DNA of 30,000 nt from Actinidia chinensis (lineage: Eukaryota > Streptophyta > Magnoliopsida > Ericales > Actinidiaceae): assembly GCA_009663005.1 (NCBI GenBank), contig CM018910.1, positions 10,491,641-10,521,640 on the forward strand, given 5' to 3'. Shown here in pieces: positions 22,739-30,000 of this stretch. The stretch's first letter is position 1, and each line of letters opens with the position of its first letter. A program made the translations under genes and the position numbers. The notes below the pieces were generated by a model. The model did not search any database. It had not been told where the DNA came from and saw only the letters and a list, made by a program, of their open reading frames with translations.

Positions 22739-24483
22739 ACAAAGTATAATTTTAAAATTTTAGTTGGGCAAATTATAAATATCAAAAAGTTAAGGGTCCA
22801 AAATATAAATTTGAAACACTTACGAGATAACGCATATATATCTGGATAGAGAGAAAACCTTTTGGGGACTAAATTAAAAAAATTAAGAATGGCCAGGGAC
22901 TAATGTATAATTTTAAAAATTTTAGGGGTCAAAACTATAAATATCAAGAAGTCCAAGGCCAAACTATAAATTCCAAAAACTTATGGGACAAAACTCTAAT
23001 CCTCGCATATTTATCCGTAAACTAACAAAACCTTGGGAGAACTTAATTGTAAAATTTGGAAAGCCCGAGGACCAAAGTATAATTTTAAAACTTTTAAGGG
23101 GCAGACAATAAATATCGAAAAGTCAATGGGCCAAAATGTAAACTTCAAAACTTTATGAACTTTTCAATTCTCGCATATTTATCCGAATAGAATGAAAACC
23201 TTAGGGGATACTATTGATAAAATTCAGAAAGGCCAGGGAACAAAGTATAATTTTAAAATTTTAGGGGGTAAGTTGTAAATATTGAAATGGTAAGGGACCA
23301 AAATATAAATTTTAAAAGCTTATGAGATAAAATTTCAATCCTCGCAAATATATCCGGATAGAAATAAAATCTTCGGGGAACAAAATTGAAAAAATTCTGA
23401 ATGGCCGGGGACCAAAGAATAATTTTAAAATTTTTAGGGGGCAAACAATAAATATTAAAAAGTCAAGGACCCAAACTGTAATTATTAAAAATTTATTGAT
23501 TCAAAAACTAAGAAAATTGGGTGAACTAAATCAAAAAATTTTAGAAATGCTAGGGACCAATGTATAATTTTAAAAACTTTAAGTGACAAACTATAAATAT
23601 CAAAAAGTCCATGAACCAAACGGTAAACTTCAAAAACTTATTGGACAAAACTTTAATCCTCACATATAAATCCTAAAATTAAGAAAACTTTGGAAGAACT
23701 AAATTGAAAATTTCAGAAAGCCCAAGGACCAAAGTGTTTCAAAAACTTTAAGGGGCAATCTATAAATACTAGGGGACAAATTATAAATATCAAAAATCTA
23801 AGTACCAAACTATAATTTCAAAAAATTTATAGATTTTAAAACTAAGAAATCCTTGGAAAAACTAAATTAAAAAAAACTAGAAAGGCCAGGGACCAAAGTA
23901 TAATTTTAAAAATATTATAGATTTATAAACTAAGAAAACCTTGGGAAAACTAAATTAAAAAAATTCAGAAAGGCCAAAGACCAAAGTATAATTTTAAAAA
24001 CTTTAGGGAGCAAACTATAAATAACAAAAAGTTAGGGGACCAAACTATAAATTTTAAAAATTTATTGGACAAAACTTTAATCCTCGCACTAAGAAAACCT
24101 TGGAAGACCTAAATTAAAAAATTTAGAAAGGCTAGGGACCAAATTATAATTTTAAAACTTCAGGTGACAAATTATAAATATCAAAAAGTCTACGGGCCAA
24201 AAGGTAAATTTTAAAAAACTTATTGGACCAAACTTTAATAATCGCATATGAATTCTAAAACAAAGAAAACCTTGGGAGAACTAAATTTGAAAATTCCGAA
24301 AGCATAGGGACCAAAGTGTAATTTAAAAAACTTTAGGGGACAATCTATAAATATCAAAAAGTCAAGGTACCAAAATATAAATTTTAAAAACTTATCGCAA
24401 AAAAATTCAATCCTCTCATATAGATCCGAATAGAATGAAAATCAAGGGGGTACTAAATTAAAAAAATTCAGAAAGGCCAGGGA
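22739..24483. repeat. 11-monomer unit (10-mer plus truncated f')
   Basis: a 22739, b 22900, c1 23072, c2 23240, d 23412, e 23557, f 23729, f' 23893, h 23991, i 24139, g 24311, next a 24484; 1745 bases. The f' piece (23893-23990, ~98 bp) has an f-type tail AGATTTATAAACTAAG directly behind a normal f. c1 has a deletion near 23160 and h one near 24090 (CTCGCACTAAGAAAACC). Confidence 0.82.
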
Positions 24484-26148
24484 AAAAAGTATAATTTTAA
24501 AATTTTAGGGGGCAAATTCTAAAAATCAAAAAGTGAAGCGAGCAAAATATAAATTTAAAAAACTTATGAGATAACGCATATATATCTGGATAGAAAGAAA
24601 AAAGTATAATTTTAAAAACTTTAGATGACAAACTGTAAATATCAAAAAGTCTGTGGACCAAATGGTAAATTTCAAAAACTTATTGGACAAAACTTTAATC
24701 CTCGCATATAAATCCGAATACAAAGAAAACTTTGGAAGAACTAAATTCAAAAATTCAAAAAGCCCAGGGACAAAAGTGTAATTTTAAAAACTTTAGGGGG
24801 CAATCTAAAAATAATAGGGGACAAATTCTAAACATCAAAAAGTCCAAGTACCAAACTATAATTTCAAAAAACTTATAGATTTAAAAACTAAGAAAACATT
24901 GGGAAAACTAAATTAAAAAAATTCAGAAAGGCCAGGGAGAACTAAATTGGAAAATTTCAAAAGCCCAGAGACCAAAGTGTGATTTTAAAAACTTTAGGGG
25001 CAATATATAAATATCAAAAAGTCAAGGTAACAAAATATAAATTTTAAAAACTTACGGGACAATAATTAAATCCTCGCATATATATCCGAATAGAAAGAAA
25101 ACTATGGGGGTGCAAAATTGAAAAAATTCAGAAAGGCCAGGGAACAAAGTTTAATTTTAAATTTTAAGTTGGCAAACTGTAAATATTAAAAAGTTAAGAT
25201 ACCAAAATATAAATTTAGAAAACTTATGTGGCAAAGCATATATATCTGGATAGAAATAAAACCTTGGGATGACTAAATTAAAAAAATTCAGAATGGCCAA
25301 GGACCAAAGTAAAATTTTAAAAATTTTAGGTGACAAACTATAAATATTAGAAAGTCCATAGAACAAACGGTAAATTTTAAAAACTTATTGGACAAAACTT
25401 TAATCCTTGCATATAAATCCTAAAACTAAGAAAACTTTGGAAGAACTACATTGAAAAATTCAGAAAGCCCAGGGACCAAAGTGTAATTTCAAAAACTTTT
25501 GGGGACAATCTATAAATACTACAGGACAAATTATAAATATCAAAAAGTCCAAGTACCAAACTATAATTTCAAAAAATCTATAAATTTAGAAACCAAGAAA
25601 ACCTTGGTAAAACTAAATTCAAAAAGGCTAGGGACCAAAGTATAATTTTAAAAACTTTGACATCCAAACTATAAATAACAAAAAGTCAAGGGACCAAACT
25701 GTAAATTTTAAAAATTTATTGGACAAAATTTAATCCTCGCACATAGATCATAAAACTAAGAAAACCTTGGAGGACCCAAATTAAAAAATTTAGAAAGGCC
25801 AGGGACCAAATTATAATTTTAAAACTTTGGGTGACAAATTGTAAATATTAAAAAATCTAGGGACCAAATGGTAAATTTTAAAAAACTTAATGGACAAAAC
25901 TTTAATCATCGCATATAAATCCTAAAACAAAGAAAACCCCAGGAGAATTAAATTGGAAAATTCCAAAAGCCTAGGGACCAAAATGTAATTTAAAAATTTT
26001 AAGGGGCAATCTATAAATATCAAAAAGTCAAGGGACCAAAATATAAATTTTAAAACTTGTGGGGCAAAAATTCAATCCTCTCGTATAGATCCGAATAGAA
26101 TGAAAACCACGGGGGTAATTAATTTAAAAAATTCAAAACGACCAGGGA
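24484..26148. repeat. Two collapsed units with hybrid monomers
   Basis: First block: a 24484 is cut at about 24600, where ATCTGGATAGAAAGAAA runs into an e monomer. Then f follows (24771), and near 24937 GGCCAGGGAGAACTAAATTGG fuses the f end to an i end (h and most of i absent). Then comes a g-like monomer (24972) with a c-type tail (ACAATAATTAAATCCTCGC). Second block: a 25144, a b/e hybrid 25304, f 25476, h 25635, i 25806, g 25978. The blocks measure 660 and 1005 bases instead of ~1670. Confidence 0.75.
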
Positions 26149-28202
26149 ACAAAGTATAATTTTAAAATTTTAGTTGGGCAAATTATAAATATCAAAAAGT
26201 TAAGGGTCCAAAATATAAAATTTAAAAAAATTATGAGATAACGCAAATATATCTGGATAGAAAGAAAACCTTTGGGGGACTAAATTAAAAAAAATAAGAA
26301 TGGCCAAGGACCAAAGTATAATTTTAAAAATTTTAGGGGTCGAAACTATAAATATCAAGAAGTCTAGGGCCAAACTGTAAATTCTAAAAACTTATGGGAC
26401 AAAATTTTAATCCTCGCATATTTGTCCATAAACTAGCAAAACCTTGGGAGAACTAAATTATAAAATTTGGAAAGCCCGAGGACCAAAGTGTAATTTTAAA
26501 ACTTTAAGGAGCAGACAATAAATATCAAAGAGTCAATGGACCAAAATGTAAACTTCAAAACTTTATGAAACAAAAATTCAATCCTCGCATATATATACAA
26601 ATAGAATGAAAACCTTAGGGGATACTATTGATAAAATTCAGACAGGCCAGGGAACAAAGTACAATTTTAAAATTTTAGGGGGTAAGTTGTAAATATTGAA
26701 AAGGTAAGGGACCAAAATATAAATTTTAAAAACTTATAAGACAAAATTTCAATCCTCACAAATATATCCTGATAGAAATAAAACCTTAAGGGAACGAAAT
26801 TGAAAAAATTCTGAATAGCTGGGGACCAAAGTATAATTTTAAAATCTTTAGGGGGGCAAACAGTAAATATTAAAAAGTCAAGGACCCAAACTGTAATTAT
26901 TAAAAATTTATTGATTCAAAACTACAAAAAATTGGGTGAACTAAATCAAAATATTTTAGAAATGCCAGGGACCAAAGTATAATTTTAAAAATTTTAGGTG
27001 ACAAACTATAAATATCAAAAAGTCCATAAACCAAACGGTAAATTTTAAAAACTTTTTGAACAAAACTTTAATCCTCGCATATAAATCCGAAAATTAAGAA
27101 AACTTTGGAAGAACTAAATTTAAAAAAATTCAGAAAGCCCAGGGACCAAAGTGTAATTTCAAAAAATTTAGGGGGGCAATCTATAAATACTAGGGGACAA
27201 ATTATAAGTATCAAAAAGTCCAAGTACCAAACAATAATTTCAAAAAATTTATAGATTTTGAAACTAAGAAATCCTTAGGAAAACTAAATTAAAAAAAATT
27301 AGAAAGGCCAAGGACCAAAGTATAATTTTAAAAAACTTATAGATTTATAAACTAAGAAAACCTTGGGAAAACTAAATTAAAAAAATTCAGAAAGTCTAGA
27401 CAATAAATATCAAAGAGTCAATGTACCAAAATGTAAATTTCAAAACTTCACCGAACAAAAATTCAATCCTCGCAAAGATATCCGAATAGAATGAAAATCT
27501 TGGGGGAACTAAACTGATAAATTTCAGAAAGGCCAGGGAACAAAGTATAATTTTAAAATTTTAGGGGGTAAGCTGTAAATATTGAAAAGGTAAGGGACCA
27601 AATTATAAATTTTAAAAACATATGAGACAAAATTTCAATCTTTGCAAATATATCTGGATAAAAAGAAAACCTTGTGGGAACAAAATTGAAAAAATTATGA
27701 ATGACCGGGGACCAAGGTATAATTATAAAACTTTTATGGGGCAAACAGAAAATATTAAAAAGTCAAGGATCCAAACTGTAATTATTAAAAATTTATAGAT
27801 CCGAAAACTAAGAAAATTGGGTGAACTAAATCGAAAAATTTTACTAATGTCAGGGACCAAAGTATAATTTTAAAATATTTAGGTGACAAACTGTAAATAT
27901 CAAAAAGTCCATGGACCAAATGGTAAATTTGAAAAATTTATGGGATAAAACTTTAATTCTTGCATATAGATCCGGAAACTAAAAAAAACTTGGGAGAACT
28001 AAATTATAAAATTTAGAAAGCCCAAGGATTAAAGTGTAATTTTGAATACTTTAAGGGGACAAACTATAAATATCAAAAAATCAAGGGAACAAAATATAAA
28101 TTTTAAAAACTTACGGGACAATAATTAAATCCTCGCATATATATCCGAATAGAAAGAAAACTATGGGTGTATAAAATTGAAAAAATTCAGAAAGGCCAGG
28201 GA
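26149..28202. repeat. Extended unit with second c1-to-e run and 7/8-mer-like end
   Basis: a 26149, b 26311, c1 26483, c2 26654, d 26826, e 26972, f 27146, f' 27315. Then the same f'-to-c1 join as at 21.4 kb occurs near 27393 (TCTAGACAATAAATATC), followed by c2 27540, d 27712 and e 27857. Near 27935 e turns into b (CATATAGATCCGGAAAC), then a c-like monomer (28029) with TTTTGAATACTTTAAGGGG, which resembles c of domains 1 and 2 rather than c1. Confidence 0.78.
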
Positions 28203-29866
28203 ACAAAGTTTAATTTTAAAATTTAAGTGGGCAAACTATAAATATCAAAATGTTAAGAGACAAAAATGTAAATTTAAAAAACTTATGTGGCAAAGCATAT
28301 ATATCTGGATAGAAATAAAACCTTGGGACGACTAAATTAAAAAAATTCAGAATGGGCAAGGACCAAAGTATAATTTTAAAAAGTTTAGGGGCAAAACTAT
28401 AAAATCAAGAAGTCTAAGGCCAAACTGTAAATTCTAAAAACTTATGGGACAAAATTTTAATCCTCGCATATAGGTCCGTAAACTAACAAAACCTTGGGGG
28501 AACTAAATCATAAAATTTTGAAAGTCCAAGGGCCAAAGTGTAATTTTAAAAATTTTAAGAGGCAGACAATAAATATCAAAGAGTCAATGAACCAAAATGA
28601 AAATTTCAAAACTTCACGGAACAAAAATTCAAACCTCGCATATATATCTGAATAGAATGTAAACCTTGAGGGAACTAAATTGATAAAATTCAGAAAGGCC
28701 ATGGAACAAAGTATAATTTTAAAATTTTAAGGGGTAAGCTGCAAATATTAAAAAGGTAAGGGACCAAAATATAAATTTTAAAAACTTATGAAACAAAATT
28801 TCAATCTTTGCAAATATATCCGGATAGAAAGAAAATCTTGGGGGAACAAAATTAAAAAAATTCTGAATGGCCGGGGACCAAAGTATAATTATAAAACTTT
28901 TATGGGGCAAACAGTAAATATTAAAAAGTCTGGGATCCAAACTGTAACTATTAAAAATTTATAGATCCGAAAGATAAGAAAACTGGGTGAACTAAATTGA
29001 AAAATTTTAGAAATACTAGGGACTAAAGTTTAATTTTAAAGAATTTAAGTAACAAACTTTAAATATCAAAAAGTCCATAAACTGAACAACAAATTTCAAA
29101 AACTTATTGGACAAAACTTTAATCCTCGAATATAAATTCTAAAACTAAGAAAACTTTGGAAGAACTAAATTAAAAAATTCAGAAAGCCCAAGGACCAAAG
29201 TGTAATTTCAAAAACTTTAGGGGCAATCTATAAATACTAGGGGACAAATTATAAATATCAAAAAGTCCAAGTAATTGTAAAAAACTACTATATTTAGAAA
29301 CTAAGAAAATCTTGGGAGAACTAAATTAAAAAAATTTAGAAAGGCTAGGGACCAAGTATAATTTTAAAAACTTTAGGGTTCAAACTATAAATATAAAAAA
29401 ATCAAGGGACAAAACTGTAAATTTTAAAAATTTATTGGACAAAACTTTAATTCTTGCACATAGATCTGTAAACTAAGAAAACCTTGGAAGGCCTAAATTA
29501 AAAAATTTAGAAAGGCCAGGGATCAAGTTACAATTTTAAAACTTTAGGTTACAAATTGTAAATATTAGAAAGTCTAGGGACCAAACGATAAATTTTAAAA
29601 TACTCATTGGACAAAACTTTAATCTTAGCATATAAATCCTAAAACAAAGAAAACCTTGGGAGAACTAAATTAGAAAATTCTGAAAGCCCAAGGACCAAAG
29701 TGTAATTTAAAAAACTTTAGGGGCAATCTACAAATATCAAAAGGTCAAGGGACTAAAATATAAATTTTAAAAACTTATGGGACAAAAATTCAATCCTCTC
29801 ATATAGATCCGAATAGAATGAAAATCTTGGGGGTACAAAATTAAAAAAATTCAGAAAGGCCAAAGA
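28203..29866. repeat. Complete 10-mer higher-order repeat
   Basis: a 28203, b 28363, c1 28533, c2 28706, d 28878, e 29023, f 29195, h 29352, i 29523, g 29695, then a at ~29867; 1664 bases. The f monomer has a small deletion and an altered tail near 29275-29300 (AAGTAATTGTAAAAAACTAC). From h onward it is closer to the 8-mer domain, for example GGAAGGCCTAAATT as at 13742. Confidence 0.84.
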
Positions 29867-30000
29867 CGATTAAAATTTTAACGGCCAAACTGTAAATATC
29901 AAAAAGTCAAGGGATCAAAATATAAATTTAAAAAACTTACGAGACAAAACATCTATGATCGAATATATATCTACATAGAAAGAAATCCCTGTTGGGACTA
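29867..30000. repeat. Start of a monomer of the domain 1/2 form
   Basis: The anchor is damaged (GACGATTAAAATTTTAACGG). The monomer carries ACGAGACAAAACATCTATGATC and GAATATATATC, the long a form seen in domains 1 and 2, not the short GAGATAACGCATATATATC form of domain 3. The array runs off the window edge without a boundary. Confidence 0.75.

Larger units (their letters stand above)
15834..29866. repeat. Higher-order repeat domain 3: 10-mer, ~1.67 kb
   Basis: The order is a b c1 c2 d e f h i g. Compared with domain 1, c is replaced by two monomers. c1 has AGTCAATGGACC and CGCATATATATCCGAATAG. c2 has GGGGGTAAGCTG and CAAATATATCCGGATAG. h and i are extra. The a monomer is about 160 bp instead of ~172, with GAGATAACGCATATATATC in place of the ACATCTATCCTCGAATATAT box. 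Complete units span 16309-17986 (1678), 18503-20177 (1675) and 28203-29866 (1664). Other blocks are shortened or extended derivatives. Confidence 0.87.
1..30000. repeat. Satellite DNA array, ~170-bp monomer, whole window
   Basis: The whole window consists of head-to-tail copies of one diverged monomer, all in the same orientation. The anchor GGGACCAAAGTATAATTTT (with variants) recurs about every 170 bases, for example at 109, 277, 449, then 3106, 3278, 3452, and 28203, 28363, 28533. About 180 monomers are countable. Base composition is strongly AT-rich and asymmetric: A far exceeds T on the given strand, which carries A-runs and GGGAC boxes. No gene, RNA gene, transposon or unique spacer interrupts the array. 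Satellites of 150-180 bp are typical of plant centromeric or subtelomeric heterochromatin; the location here is inference. I do not recognise this as a named satellite. Confidence 0.96.

Noticed and set aside
1..30000. Plant telomere heptamer TTTAGGG occurring many times
   Set aside because: It appears about once per monomer within ACTTTAGGGGGC boxes and is never in direct tandem, so this is not telomeric or interstitial telomere repeat.
1..30000. CRISPR array
   Set aside because: Repeats are long, diverged and contiguous with no unique spacers of constant length, and there are no cas-like genes. The sequence is eukaryotic satellite in character.
1..30000. CENP-B-like box in the monomer
   Set aside because: No TTCG...CGGG motif of the right spacing was found; the few CG-containing boxes (CTCGCATAT, GATCCG) do not fit.
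1..30000. Retrotransposon or MITE insertion, LTRs or target-site duplications
   Set aside because: Every kilobase can be assigned to satellite monomers. No stretch of unrelated sequence, reverse transcriptase-like frame or terminal inverted repeat was seen.
1..30000. Promoters from many TATAAAT and TATATAT strings
   Set aside because: These are part of the repeated AT-rich consensus and occur in every monomer, so they carry no specific promoter evidence.

Overview
The window is one uninterrupted, AT-rich satellite DNA array with no credible gene, RNA gene or transposon insertion anywhere in its 30 kb. About 180 head-to-tail monomers, all in the same orientation, can be followed by a recurring anchor (GGGACCAAAGTATAATTTT and variants). 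Monomers are mostly 165-175 bp. Each is built from about five diverged ~30-bp sub-units, each opening with a GGGAC/GGGGC-like box followed by CAAA and AT-rich DNA. One sub-unit carries about 20 extra bases with the most recognisable box, ATCCTCGCATATAGATCC.

The host is most likely a flowering plant, probably a dicot. That rests on the nucleosome-sized monomer, the multi-kilobase array, and 'GGGACCAAATTGTAAATTTT'-type motifs that I associate with dicot intergenic repeats. It is an inference; nothing in the window identifies a species. A pericentromeric or centromeric position is plausible but not shown.

Monomers fall into recognisable types, named here a, b, c (or c1 and c2), d, e, f, h, i, g. 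They recur in fixed order and form higher-order repeats (HORs). From about 1 to 11,742 the unit is a 7-mer of ~1.17 kb (a b c d e f g). From about 11,743 to 15,833 it becomes an 8-mer of ~1.37 kb (a b c d e f h i/g), with two clean tandem copies. From about 15,834 to 29,866 it is a 10-mer of ~1.67 kb (a b c1 c2 d e f h i g), with three complete copies and several shortened or lengthened derivatives. The last ~700 bp drift back towards 8-mer-like sequence.

The three HOR classes look like one ordered backbone altered by in-register fusion of neighbouring monomers: c looks like a c1/c2 fusion, and the 8-mer's last monomer is an i/g fusion. Many fusion junctions, local duplications and long-range near-identical blocks (offsets ~0.49, 1.37, 3.41, 5.97 and 10.24 kb) record repeated unequal exchange. 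All open frames are short, repeat-derived and not credible genes.

Coordinates of monomers are the positions of the CC (or equivalent) in the GGGACCAAAG anchor, read by eye, so boundaries are good to a few bases.
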